Below are positions 29,401-38,090 of a DNA stretch of 64,000 bases, in pieces. Where the stretch lies: positions 1-64,000 of the forward strand of contig NZ_VTRT01000004.1 in the NCBI RefSeq assembly GCF_008274585.1. The letters run 5' to 3'. Source of the stretch: Pedobacter sp. BS3 (GTDB taxonomy: Bacteria > Bacteroidota > Bacteroidia > Sphingobacteriales > Sphingobacteriaceae). Position numbers and translations under genes: made by a program. Position 1 is the first letter of the stretch, and each line of letters begins with the position of its first letter. The notes under the pieces are model-generated. The model saw only the letters and a list, made by a program, of their open reading frames with translations, had not been told where the DNA came from and did not search any database.

Positions 29401-29931
29401 TTGTCTTTTACCGGCAGGCCGGAAGGTAAACGGGTAAGACTGGATTGGACAACCGCGTCAGAGCAGAACAATTCTCATTTTGAAGTGCTGCGGAGTAAGG
29501 ATGGTCAGCAATTTTATGCATTGGGAACCGTTGGCGGCCGGGGAACAACAACAAACCTAAGTAAATACAATTATGTAGATAATGATCCGGGTACAGGCAT
29601 AAATTATTACCGGTTAAAACAGGTGGATCTTAACGCCAGCATAAGCTTATCGGATATTGTACCGGTAAAAATGGACTTAGTGGATTATAGCTTTAAAATT
29701 CATGCTGCTGCCGGCGATACACTAACATCGTTTTTTATCAATAGTCCATATACACAGCATGCGGTTATTTCTATAACAGACCTTACGGGAAGGCAATTGG
29801 CCGGTCAGCCTGTTATCCTGCAGCAAGGTAGCACGGTTTTCCGGTGGAATTTGCTGTTATCAGCAGGTGTTTATATCGCCAGGCTTGTACCCATAAATGA
29901 AAAAGCATTGACCGTAAAGTTTGTGAAATAA
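26413..29931 (+). CDS. T9SS-exported sialidase-fold (BNR/Asp-box) protein with three jelly-roll-like modules
   Basis: The product is 1172 residues. After a signal peptide (~1-26), residues ~30-415 look like a six-bladed sialidase-type propeller with Asp boxes (SADSGAHW, SLDGGYSW). SPSIVILPDRS stands where GH33 sialidases have the FRIP motif, so classical sialidase chemistry is doubtful. Three copies of a ~185-residue module follow (about 420-610, 616-801 and 804-990), each running from a W.F strand through YSKDG or YSLDG to a WG-containing strand. The C-terminus (~992-1172) has LPVTLLSFTG and a type A T9SS sorting domain ending GVYIARLVP…VKFVK. It is probably a secreted or surface-anchored glycan-active enzyme; the substrate is unknown. 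Confidence 0.85.
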   Translation: MKFQRYLYRLAAIVCLLCLFGGNLAAQVPFPGTVIAQSPAPLTNSYASPSIVILPDRSYVASHDISGTITAIYRSADSGAHWSFVALVSDSHWATLFVHNNILYLMGVAKSFGNIVIHKSLDGGYSWTKPDDANTGLLVSGRFHTAPVPVVRHNGRIWRAYEESPDPDNERDFHAFVMSAPEDADLLKASSWTRTNTVALNPAWLNADIPEWCEGNVVVTPDGKIVDFIRLKTDQAVNGTLEMQGPAAGIPRYEVGAKIEISDDGQTAAFNTSTGFVHFPGAMTKFTIRYDPVSGKYWSLVNKITTVFSGWGNGSSNAPWNQRNVLMLSSSSDLLNWEERYKIIRWNEGEIITRRANFGFQYADWQFDGNDIVAAVRTSWYGADWHDANTITFHRLTDFRNLTMADSPADIGPLTQSPGNILSWQFGVPQATGSETLVNSTETNPGLNVSVLSRGSGLNAAGFVRSFNSTCGTQHNSKDNAIARNEYLQFEVQAKSGYSVSLATIDAKLSRTSAGAKSYQWAYSKDGVNFTDIGTGPVFNLTDTDGEGVVQSAIHLEMYKDLQNVPSPVKITFRMYIWGSTSLSGRFSVGRYTSGDTTPSLVVGGAVVPTPVKETPLAGWTLSAITGNTTGSLNAEVNSGNLLSSTLSRGGGLTAAALNYGYYSTLNPGNSSAEAIANNAYYTFSIQPASGHYVSLSRLEAKLRRNSAGPVIYRWYYSKDGVNFAPIGDTGDVPFLSTENNGLVQAPVDLSSIAEMQHVASTQSITFRLYTWGAATSSGGFGFARYTADDDYCLAVYGTTSDDIVTGWKFDTGINGKEVSSNATTVNAGIEQPVLTRGNHVAATEGSTVSFVGNFPVMATKSAAIADGNYFQFVLKAKPGFAVSLTSLDARIRIQENAPHHYCWRYSLDGTTFSDLGPADITAATTVNNGEAQPQINLSAYTDLQNVSSDKSITIRLYAWGGTATTSNSFGIGKSLSGANALVIGGTVTNALPVTLLSFTGRPEGKRVRLDWTTASEQNNSHFEVLRSKDGQQFYALGTVGGRGTTTNLSKYNYVDNDPGTGINYYRLKQVDLNASISLSDIVPVKMDLVDYSFKIHAAAGDTLTSFFINSPYTQHAVISITDLTGRQLAGQPVILQQGSTVFRWNLLLSAGVYIARLVPINEKALTVKFVK

Positions 29932-29968
29932 AACATATCCCAAACACGCATATACAAACACCCAATAC

Positions 29969-30036
29969 TATGATAATATCCTACAAAAATTAGGTAATAA
30001 TCGCCAATATATGGGTTAAAAAGCGCCGTAATTTTA
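29969..30036 (+). promoter_or_regulatory. Shared operator-like site B plus -7 box (module/SusC operon)
   Basis: TATGATAATATCCTACAAAA begins at 29969 and continues ATTAGGTAATAA. The -7 box TAATTTTA is at 30029-30036, 60 bases from the start of the site. The leader to the ATG at 30157 is about 115 bases. It would drive the module genes and probably SusC/SusD behind them. Confidence 0.75.
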
Positions 30037-30156
30037 GATAACCAATTATCAGGAATACTAACGCTTTACCTGGAGATAGGTTATGATTTAAGTGTTTTCA
30101 AGGCAGATGTATAACATCCTGGTAAGAAAGAGTTAACCAATTAAACTAAACGAAAT

Positions 30157-30810
30157 ATGAAGCCGGTTTATTATTATGTTTTTGCCTTAATTGTTTCTGT
30201 ATGTTTAACTAATGAGGGTTTCGGGCAGATAGTTGCCTGGCAATTCGCCTTGCCGGAACCATCTACAGGAAGAGAGAAAACGGCAGCAGCCACCACCAAT
30301 CATGCCAATTTAGAACAGTCGGTTTTAAGTCGTGGTCCGGGCGCCGTGCCCAAGCAGGGAAATCTACGCGGTTTTAGCGGTAATTTCCCGGTAAATGCTG
30401 ATCAGGAAGCTGCAAAAATCTCGGGAGCTTATTACCAGTTTACAGTCAAAGCCAAACCGGGGTACCAGGTATCGCTGAGTTCGCTCGAAGCTACCTTACG
30501 GCGCCAGGCAGAATCGGCACATATCTACCGTTGGATGTACAGCCTGGATGGCAAGACATTCAAGGAAATTGGCGATCAGGATATTACCATTACCGATTTA
30601 ACGAATAATGGAGTGAAGCAACCTGCAATCAGTTTAACAGGATATAACGATCTGCAGCATGTTTCGTCTTCAAAAACAATTACGTTCAGAATATACGCAT
30701 GGGGCGGTACTGCGACCGAGGGCAGTGCCAGGGCTTTTGGTTTTGGTAAATCAGATAGCAAAGGCAGTAATGCCCTGGCACTTGATGGAACGGTAAGCCC
30801 GGTTAAATAA
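30157..30810 (+). CDS. Secreted single-module protein of the locus-specific jelly-roll-like family
   Basis: The 217-residue product consists of a signal peptide (~1-24) and one copy of the module found three times in the gene upstream. It is closest to that protein's third copy: GNFPV, YYQFTVKAKPGYQVSLSSLEA, RWMYSLDGKTF, LQHVSSSKTITFRIYAWGGTAT and GFGKS all have counterparts there. It has no T9SS sorting domain and no catalytic motif, so it may remain periplasmic or bind a ligand. It is first in the operon behind operator B, 49 bases before the next module gene. Confidence 0.75.
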   Translation: MKPVYYYVFALIVSVCLTNEGFGQIVAWQFALPEPSTGREKTAAATTNHANLEQSVLSRGPGAVPKQGNLRGFSGNFPVNADQEAAKISGAYYQFTVKAKPGYQVSLSSLEATLRRQAESAHIYRWMYSLDGKTFKEIGDQDITITDLTNNGVKQPAISLTGYNDLQHVSSSKTITFRIYAWGGTATEGSARAFGFGKSDSKGSNALALDGTVSPVK

Positions 30811-30859
30811 AAGCAGGCTTTTTATAAACTGATTAATAAAATACTTAAAACGAAAGATT

Positions 30860-32128
30860 ATGAAAAAGATTTACTTTATTACAATGGCACTCATTGCAGG
30901 GTTAAGCAATGCCCTCAGTGCGCAAGATTTATTAGCTGGCTGGAGTTTTAGAAATCCAACCGTTTTTACGGGGAAGGAAACGGAAGCAACCGCAAATAGC
31001 AGTACCGGTACCACGTTTCAAACTCAGCCAAAAATAACCTTTGGGCCAAATCTAACTACTGCCGGTACGGGTAATTCTGGTGGTTTTGGAGGGGATATAA
31101 GCAGTGCAGGAACAATACCAACTACATTTGCCCAGGCGGTTAGTACAGGTACTTATTATGAAATCATATTACAGCCAAAAACCGGGACAACGGTTTCCTT
31201 AGGTACTCTTGATTTTAGAATCAGGCGAGAATTCAACAAATCGCCAAATATGTATGTCTGGACATATAGTATAAATAATACAGATGCAGCATCTTTCCTG
31301 GCGAATAAATTGCATACTGAAAAAGATATATCTAATGAATATTATAATCAGGTAAGTGGGGATGCCTCAAATAACGGTGTTATCCAAACAACAGTAGCAT
31401 TAACCGGGCTAACTAACCTTACATCGACCTCTACTGTATATTTACGTTTGTATTTTTGGAATACATTAGACTTGACAGGTATTACCACATCAACAGCGAA
31501 AGGCTATAATTTTGCTTTGGGTAAAACAACAACAGCTACAGAAGGCAATTATGAAGCACTTAATATAAAAGGTACCACCACCCTCCCCGTAAAACTCACC
31601 TCCTTTACTGCTCAAAAAGAATTAAACGGGGTGAAATTAAACTGGCAAACCGCATCAGAAGAAAATAATTCTCATTTCGAAATTTACAGGTCAGGAAATG
31701 GTAAGCCTGATGAATTATTAGGAACCGTAAAAGGTAATGGTACAAGCTCATCGGTTAATGTCTATCATTTTACAGATTATGCACCTCTGGCAGGCACAAA
31801 TTATTACCAGTTACGCCAGGTAGATGCAGATGGTAAGTACGAAGAATCAGCTATCCTGCCTGTAAATACATCCTTACAGGGAAATGTCCTGAAAGTATAT
31901 GCAGGGGCAAGCGGATCGGAAGTGAAAATATGGGTTACACAGGCAGATGCAGGCAAAAGCGAATTGCAGATAACCGATCTGTCTGGGCGCAGCATCTACA
32001 AACAAGCGGTTGATCTGCATGCGGGGGAAAACCTGTTCAGTGTACCATTTAACAGTAACAAAGGAATTTATGTGGTTTCTCTCATTTCCGGTAAAGGAGA
32101 GCATTTGAATACAAAATTTATGAGGTGA
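30860..32128 (+). CDS. T9SS-exported protein with one jelly-roll-like module
   Basis: A 422-residue protein. The signal peptide (~1-21) is followed by a diverged copy of the module (~24-240, LLAGWSFRNP…VSLGTLDFRIRREFNKSPNMYVWTYSIN…TVYLRLYFWN). Residues ~243-335 form an FnIII-like linker (LPVKLTSFTAQKELNGVKLNWQTASEENNSHFEI) close to the one in the sialidase-fold protein. The C-terminal ~80 residues are a type A T9SS sorting domain (LQITDLSGRSIY…GIYVVSLISG). It is likely exported and attached to the surface as a glycan-binding or adhesin-like partner. Binding is inferred. Confidence 0.8.
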   Translation: MKKIYFITMALIAGLSNALSAQDLLAGWSFRNPTVFTGKETEATANSSTGTTFQTQPKITFGPNLTTAGTGNSGGFGGDISSAGTIPTTFAQAVSTGTYYEIILQPKTGTTVSLGTLDFRIRREFNKSPNMYVWTYSINNTDAASFLANKLHTEKDISNEYYNQVSGDASNNGVIQTTVALTGLTNLTSTSTVYLRLYFWNTLDLTGITTSTAKGYNFALGKTTTATEGNYEALNIKGTTTLPVKLTSFTAQKELNGVKLNWQTASEENNSHFEIYRSGNGKPDELLGTVKGNGTSSSVNVYHFTDYAPLAGTNYYQLRQVDADGKYEESAILPVNTSLQGNVLKVYAGASGSEVKIWVTQADAGKSELQITDLSGRSIYKQAVDLHAGENLFSVPFNSNKGIYVVSLISGKGEHLNTKFMR

Positions 32129-32264
32129 GATTGCACGGATTAAAGGGATTACACAGATAAAGGGGATTACACAGATTGAATGGCATGCACAGATATTGGT
32201 TGATGTAACCTCTTTAATCCATGTAATCTAAGCAATCCGTGTAATCATTTTAATCGGTGTAATC
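32129..32264. repeat. Inverted array of GATTACACAGATT-like units
   Basis: The repeat starts at the base after the stop codon of the preceding gene. Three units of the form GATTRCACRGAT on the left arm (from 32129) are mirrored by three units of the form ATCCGTGTAATC on the right arm (to 32264). The RNA could fold into a long imperfect hairpin in front of the SusC gene. No clear promoter box is visible between the array and the SusC start at 32281, so SusC may depend on read-through. Confidence 0.6.
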
Positions 32265-32280
32265 AATTAATAAACTAAAT

Positions 32281-35200
32281 ATGCAGGTAAAAAACAAAGT
32301 ACAGGCTGCTATATTGCTGTTACTGTTCATATTACCCCATTTTACGGTACAGGCACAGCAGGCGGGCCGTAAGCTGGTAAGTGGTATTGTAGTAGACAGC
32401 GAGGACAACGAGCCTCTTATAGGAGCGCACATTCGTGTCAGAGGAGACGAAAAAAGAGCGGCAGTTACGGATAAAGATGGCAAATTCAGCATCCGGGCCG
32501 CCAATACGGAAGTATTGATCTTTAATTATGTGGGTTATAATTCCCGGCAAATATCGGTCAGCAATCTTACAGGTACTATAAAACTGACATCCAGTACAAC
32601 CGCATTGAAAGAAGTGGTTGTTATAGGCTACGGTACGGTAAACAAAAAGGATTTTACAGGCTCGCTTTCGGAGGTAAAGGTAGAAGATATCAACAAAGCA
32701 CCTGTACCCAATATTGCCCAGGCTCTCGCCGGCAGGGTAGCCGGTTTACAGGTAAATGCCTTGTCGGGGCAACCCGGAGAAGAATCGGATATTGTCATCA
32801 GGGGAGGCAATTCTATTACCCAGGATAACTCGCCTCTTTATGTCGTGGACGGATTTCCTATAGAAGGATTTAGCCTTTCATCTATTAACCCCGAAGAAAT
32901 TGAAGATTTCAGGATACTGAAAGATGCTTCCGCGACCTCTATTTACGGTAGCAGAGCTGCGAACGGTGTTATTATTATTGAGACAAAAAAGGGGAAAGAA
33001 GGACTTCCTACTGTTACCTACAATATGAACCTGAGCCTGCAACAGGCTAACAAGTTCATGGATATGATGAACCCTTATGAATTTGTCAAATACCAGCTGG
33101 AATTAGATCCGGCAGATGCACAAACAATCTATTTAGATAAACCGGGCCGTACGTTGGACGATTACAAGAGTATACCAGGGCACGATTGGCAGGATATGCT
33201 GTTCAGAACGGCGCTCATGCACAATCATAACCTGTCCTTAAGAGGAGGAAGTAAATCAACTAAATATGCCTTTTCAGGTAACGTGATTAACCAGGACGGG
33301 GTTATCATTAATTCCGGTTTTGCCAGATACCAGGGACGGGCAAGGGTTGACCAGGAAATTAATAAGAATTTAAAGGTTAATTTGAATCTGAGTTACTCAA
33401 AAGATAAAAATTATGGCCAGTTAACTAATCAGCAGGCATCCGGCAATAACTCTTATGCTACATACATCATGTACAGAACCTGGGGTTACAGACCGGTATC
33501 TACCTCCGGAGACCTGACCGATATGTTGTTTGACGATGATGAGGAAGGAAGTGAGACACTGCTTGTTATGAACCCCATTATTTCAACCAAAAATGAATTC
33601 AGGCAGCAGAATCGGACATTTTTTACCGGTAACCTGGGCATTGATTATACGTTGCCCTGGAACCTGAAACTGAATATCAGGGGTGGTTACACCTCAAGGA
33701 TGACGAGAGACGAATCTTTTAACAATTCCAATACCTATAGGGGATACCCTTCGGCGAATAATGCAAACGGCGTAAACGGTGGATTTTCTGAAAAGACAGT
33801 GGTAGACTGGATGAATGAAAACACTCTTACGTACACTAAAAAATTTAATAAAAATCATCAATTAGATGCTTTGATGGGTATTACCGTGCAGGGGCAGAAC
33901 TCAGATCAATACGGCTTTACATCTATCCAGATTCCCAATGAGGAATTGGGAATCAGGGCATTGAGTTCGGGTTATATCAAAGATCCTATCTCTCTCGCCT
34001 CAGCCAATATGCTTTTATCTTACCTGGCCCGCGTAAACTATAATTACCGGGGAAAATACCTGTTGACTGCAAATTTCAGAACAGATGGCTCATCAAAGTT
34101 TGCTCCGCAGAACAGGTGGGGATATTTTCCGTCGTTTGCCGCGGCTTGGAGGTTAGGTAAGGAGGAGTTTTTTAAGAACATCCCTTTTATCAGCGATTCC
34201 AAGCTTAGGGCAAGCTGGGGAGCTACCGGTAATAACCGCGTAAACGATCTGGTTACTTCTGATATAGTGACACTGGGTGATTATTACGGTATCGGCACAG
34301 GAAGCGCTATTCCCGATTTTGCACTTATCATGTCGAATTTTGGAAATAAAGATCTGAAATGGGAAACTACTTATCAGTTGGATGTTGGTTATGAGTTGTC
34401 GTTATTTAAAAGCAGGTTAAACTTTGTTTTCGATTACTATAATAAAGACACCAAAGACCTATTGCTGTATTCAAATGCGCCTTATACCAGCGGATATGCA
34501 AAAATATACAGGAATGTAGGTTCTATCCGCAACAGAGGTTTCGAAGTGGAGATCAACTCGGTAAATATCAATACCAAAAACTTTAAATGGAGCTCTAATT
34601 TTAATATCTCATTTAACAAAAATACCGTATTGGGCTTAACAGACGACGAAAAAACGATGTTCTCTAACCCGGCCTTTACAGCAACCTGGAACTCATCCAA
34701 TCTTTACATTACACAGGTTGGTATGCCGGTTTCATCATTTTATGGCCTGATATGGGATGGCGTGTACCAGCTATCAGACTTTGATCAATTGTCAAATGGT
34801 AATCGTGTGCTTAAAGATGGCGTAGTGTCCCTGTACGAAGACAGAAATCTTACCCAACCGGGCGATATTAAGTATAGGGATATTAATGGCGATGGTATCA
34901 TTGATGATAAAGATAAAATTGTTATGGGGCGTACCCTGCCCATACATTATGGCGGTTTCAATAATAATTTCCAGTATAAAAATATCAGCCTGAATGTGTT
35001 TTTCCAATGGAATTATGGAAATGATATCATGAACGCCAACCGTTTGATGTTTGAAGGTAACAGTACGGGAAGAATAGCCTTGAATCAGTTTGCGTCTTAC
35101 ACAGACAGGTGGACAGTAGATAACCCTTCCAACGAACAGTTCAGAACACGTGGATATGGGCCAGCAGGTTATTTTTCAACCAAACAGTTAGAAGATGGGT

Positions 35201-35433
35201 CATATCTTCGTCTCAAGACCGTTGAATTGACCTATCGTCTGCCTAAAAAATGGTTGGGCAAAATATCGGGTATTGATTTGAGTGTAGCCGCTCAAAACCT
35301 GTATACCTGGAGCAAGTATTCGGGATTGGATCCGGAGGTGTCCACACGGAACTCTATATTGACACCGGGCTTCGATTATTCGGCTTATGCCCAGAATTTC
35401 ACCATTGCTTTTGGAGCTAAGGTTGTTTTCTAA
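32281..35433 (+). CDS. SusC/RagA family TonB-linked outer-membrane transporter
   Basis: A 1050-residue transporter: signal peptide (~1-27), carboxypeptidase-regulatory-like domain (~35-110), a plug with DNSPLYVVDGFPIEG and ILKDASATSIYGSRAANGVIIIETKKG (~120-240), then the barrel ending in FTIAFGAKVVF. Unlike the SusC at 11863 it has no STN domain, which agrees with the absence of a sigma/anti-sigma pair here. SusD follows 20 bases downstream. In context it would import oligosaccharides released by the exported proteins of this locus. Confidence 0.95.
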   Translation: MQVKNKVQAAILLLLFILPHFTVQAQQAGRKLVSGIVVDSEDNEPLIGAHIRVRGDEKRAAVTDKDGKFSIRAANTEVLIFNYVGYNSRQISVSNLTGTIKLTSSTTALKEVVVIGYGTVNKKDFTGSLSEVKVEDINKAPVPNIAQALAGRVAGLQVNALSGQPGEESDIVIRGGNSITQDNSPLYVVDGFPIEGFSLSSINPEEIEDFRILKDASATSIYGSRAANGVIIIETKKGKEGLPTVTYNMNLSLQQANKFMDMMNPYEFVKYQLELDPADAQTIYLDKPGRTLDDYKSIPGHDWQDMLFRTALMHNHNLSLRGGSKSTKYAFSGNVINQDGVIINSGFARYQGRARVDQEINKNLKVNLNLSYSKDKNYGQLTNQQASGNNSYATYIMYRTWGYRPVSTSGDLTDMLFDDDEEGSETLLVMNPIISTKNEFRQQNRTFFTGNLGIDYTLPWNLKLNIRGGYTSRMTRDESFNNSNTYRGYPSANNANGVNGGFSEKTVVDWMNENTLTYTKKFNKNHQLDALMGITVQGQNSDQYGFTSIQIPNEELGIRALSSGYIKDPISLASANMLLSYLARVNYNYRGKYLLTANFRTDGSSKFAPQNRWGYFPSFAAAWRLGKEEFFKNIPFISDSKLRASWGATGNNRVNDLVTSDIVTLGDYYGIGTGSAIPDFALIMSNFGNKDLKWETTYQLDVGYELSLFKSRLNFVFDYYNKDTKDLLLYSNAPYTSGYAKIYRNVGSIRNRGFEVEINSVNINTKNFKWSSNFNISFNKNTVLGLTDDEKTMFSNPAFTATWNSSNLYITQVGMPVSSFYGLIWDGVYQLSDFDQLSNGNRVLKDGVVSLYEDRNLTQPGDIKYRDINGDGIIDDKDKIVMGRTLPIHYGGFNNNFQYKNISLNVFFQWNYGNDIMNANRLMFEGNSTGRIALNQFASYTDRWTVDNPSNEQFRTRGYGPAGYFSTKQLEDGSYLRLKTVELTYRLPKKWLGKISGIDLSVAAQNLYTWSKYSGLDPEVSTRNSILTPGFDYSAYAQNFTIAFGAKVVF

Positions 35434-35453
35434 ATATCTAAATAGGTACAGAA

Positions 35454-37055
35454 ATGAAAAATATATTTAAAAAAATAGCCATAATAGGGAGTCTTTTTTT
35501 AACAGCCTCCTGCAACGATATTTTGGACGTAAATCCTTCCAAATACGTGATGGAGAAAGATACGTACTACAGTACGGAAGCCGAACTGAATTACGCCTTA
35601 AATGGTGTTTACGCGGCATTGGCAGATGGTAACCTGTATGGCAATAATATGCTGGGCAGAATGGGACTTGAAGCCGACGAGGCTTATGAAGATTACAGCT
35701 CGGATGAAAATTCCGTGGGCGATTACAACGTGGAGTCTACAGAACCCAAGATACAGAATTACTGGCGATCATGTTATACCGGTATTGACCGGGCCAATAA
35801 TTTGCTGGCTAATGTAGATAACGCTGATATTGCTATTGATAATAGTAAACGTGATGACATCAGAGGGCAGGCATTATTCCTGCGTGCTTATTATTATTTG
35901 ATGCTGGTCACCCGTTTTCAGGGCGTTCCCATAATTTTAAAGCCAATTGCAAATGCGAATGCAGCAGAGCTGCAGCAACCACGGGCCACAGGGAGGGAAG
36001 TGTATGCCCAGATTCTGGAAGATATGGAAAAAGCGGCAGCCTGGGTAAAGCCGGCCAGTCAGGTAGGTACAGGCGGACGCGTTTCTAAATCTGCTGTATG
36101 GGGGCTGTTGGCCAGGGTAAACCTGTACCTGGCCGGATATCCCTACAATGAACAGGAGCGTTATAAAGATGCGATGGTATATGCAGGCCGGGTTATTGAT
36201 GAGCATTTTCATGCGCTGAACCCTTCGTATCAGCAGGTTTTTATCAATTACGCCCAGGATAAATATGATATCCGCGAAAGTATTTTCGAAGTAGAATTCT
36301 TTAGTGATGGTACAGGAGTATATCCTGCATCCGGTATGGTAGGAAGAAATAACGGGATAAGAAATCCCGTTATTGATGATGTTATTGGCTATGCCCAGGG
36401 TGTTTTGCGGTCTACAGATTACCTGTATGGTTTGTATTCCGCTTCAGATGTGCGGAGAGATTGGAATGTGGCGCCGTTCTACTACGTAAATAATAATGAT
36501 GTTGCAACCGTTACAAATTGGGGAGCTACAGATTCGAAATATCAGCGGTTTTGTGGGAAATTCAGAAGAGAATACGAAACCGTTCTGCCAAAGCTGCAAT
36601 CGCAAACCCCTCAAAACTTCCCGATCTTACGGTATTCAGATGTACTGCTGATGTATGCCGAAGCGTATAACGAATATTTTAAAGGTGCTGATAATAATGC
36701 GCTGGAATACCTGAATATGGTAAAAAGAAGAGGACTTGGATTAAATCCGACAACGGCAAGTCCAGGCACAGACTTTACAGATAGAAGTTATACCGCTTTT
36801 CAACGGGAGGTTAGAGAAGAAAGACCTCGTGAATTATGCTTCGAAATGCTTCGGAAAAATGATGTGGTTCGTTGGAATGTGTTTTACGATAATATGGTTG
36901 TACGGGAAGCGGAGACACCTCAAACCTTTACCTCTTCATACTATGTCAGGGCAAGAAGATATTTCAGGAGTGTAGAGCCTAAAGATATGTGGTGGCCAAT
37001 TCCTTCGTATGAAATGGGAGTTAACAAAAAATTAGTTCAAAATCAGGGATGGTAA
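35454..37055 (+). CDS. SusD/RagB family glycan-binding outer-membrane lipoprotein
   Basis: A 533-residue lipoprotein (signal ending in FLTASC). It shows the SusD fold landmarks: the N-terminal YYSTEAELNYALNGVYAAL helix, YWRSCYTGIDRANNLLANV, ALFLRAYYYLMLVTRFQGVPII, then RYSDVLLMYAEAYNEY and EERPRELCFEMLRKNDVVRW near the C-terminus. It is the lid partner of the SusC encoded just upstream. The two DUF5017 lipoproteins downstream probably complete the surface complex in place of SusE/SusF. Confidence 0.94.
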   Translation: MKNIFKKIAIIGSLFLTASCNDILDVNPSKYVMEKDTYYSTEAELNYALNGVYAALADGNLYGNNMLGRMGLEADEAYEDYSSDENSVGDYNVESTEPKIQNYWRSCYTGIDRANNLLANVDNADIAIDNSKRDDIRGQALFLRAYYYLMLVTRFQGVPIILKPIANANAAELQQPRATGREVYAQILEDMEKAAAWVKPASQVGTGGRVSKSAVWGLLARVNLYLAGYPYNEQERYKDAMVYAGRVIDEHFHALNPSYQQVFINYAQDKYDIRESIFEVEFFSDGTGVYPASGMVGRNNGIRNPVIDDVIGYAQGVLRSTDYLYGLYSASDVRRDWNVAPFYYVNNNDVATVTNWGATDSKYQRFCGKFRREYETVLPKLQSQTPQNFPILRYSDVLLMYAEAYNEYFKGADNNALEYLNMVKRRGLGLNPTTASPGTDFTDRSYTAFQREVREERPRELCFEMLRKNDVVRWNVFYDNMVVREAETPQTFTSSYYVRARRYFRSVEPKDMWWPIPSYEMGVNKKLVQNQGW

Positions 37056-37152
37056 TGATGAGCCCGGCATTGATCAACATAAGCATTAAAACACAGATAA
37101 ATGTTTATCGTGATCATCAGAGGTTCCATCAACCAAATAAAATAATAAACGG

Positions 37153-38082
37153 ATGAAAAAGTATTTAACAGTTGTAAGCATGTTGCTTACCATGGCTGCA
37201 TGTAAAGATCCTTACGAAGTAACAGAGCCCGTTTTCAATGTATCCACAGAGCAGACGGTTTATGCGGTAGGCGAAAGGATCAAATTCACGATAGAAGGCA
37301 GTCCGGATATGATCAACTTCTATTCGGGCAGTAATGGCAACGATTATGCCTATCATGATAAAGAGCGCATTTATGATATTGTGCCCAAGCTGAGTTTCAG
37401 AGCGGCAAAGTTTGCAGGAAATAATAGCGATTGCGCCGAATTGCTGTACACAACCGATTTTGACGGAAATTATACCTATGATAACGTTAAAGCGGTAAAC
37501 TGGATCAATATATCAAACAGGTTTACTATTCCGCCTATTGTGGGTACGGCCGCTTCTTTTTCTGATGCAGGCACTGCAGATATTTCTGACTTAGTAGTAG
37601 AAGGAAAACCGATCTGTTTTGCCTGGCATTGCAAAACCAATGAAGCTTCGCAGCGTACCAGATTCCAGGTTACAGATTTTAATGTAAACGGTGAGAACCA
37701 GAACGATAGTGATCTTTCAGGCGTGTTATATTCCCAGGCTCAGCTTAGTTTTCAATGGGTTTTAAACGCAGATGCAGCAAATCAGGCATCCAACAAACCC
37801 AGCGTTACAAACACATTGGTTTATTGGGATGGAATATTCGACAATACGGCAGGTCCTTTAAAAGAGGGATATGCGGTTAGCGCTCCCGTTACTATCTCCG
37901 ATCAGATAAACTTAGGGCTTGATAAACCCCAGGTTATTAAAAGTATACAAAACGAAAACATGACCGAATTTTATTACACGTTTGATAAAGCCGGGGAATA
38001 TGAAGTAGCCTTTGTTGGATACAATGTAAACTACAAAGGAAAGAAGGAAGCCGTTAAAAAAATAAAGCTAACCATTCAGTAA
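37153..38082 (+). CDS. DUF5017 family lipoprotein, copy 1
   Basis: The 309-residue product has a short lipoprotein signal (…MLLTMAAC). The body matches the DUF5017 pattern: VYAVGERIKFTIEGSPDMINFYSGSNGNDYAY, followed by DCAELLYTTDFDGNY, FAWHC and a C-terminal GEYEVAFVGYNV PKD-like strand. It is probably a surface glycan-binding protein in the SusE/SusF position. It is a tandem paralogue of the next gene, 8 bases away; the two align along nearly their whole length. No catalytic residues can be assigned. Confidence 0.85.
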   Translation: MKKYLTVVSMLLTMAACKDPYEVTEPVFNVSTEQTVYAVGERIKFTIEGSPDMINFYSGSNGNDYAYHDKERIYDIVPKLSFRAAKFAGNNSDCAELLYTTDFDGNYTYDNVKAVNWINISNRFTIPPIVGTAASFSDAGTADISDLVVEGKPICFAWHCKTNEASQRTRFQVTDFNVNGENQNDSDLSGVLYSQAQLSFQWVLNADAANQASNKPSVTNTLVYWDGIFDNTAGPLKEGYAVSAPVTISDQINLGLDKPQVIKSIQNENMTEFYYTFDKAGEYEVAFVGYNVNYKGKKEAVKKIKLTIQ

Positions 38083-38090
38083 AAGCTATT

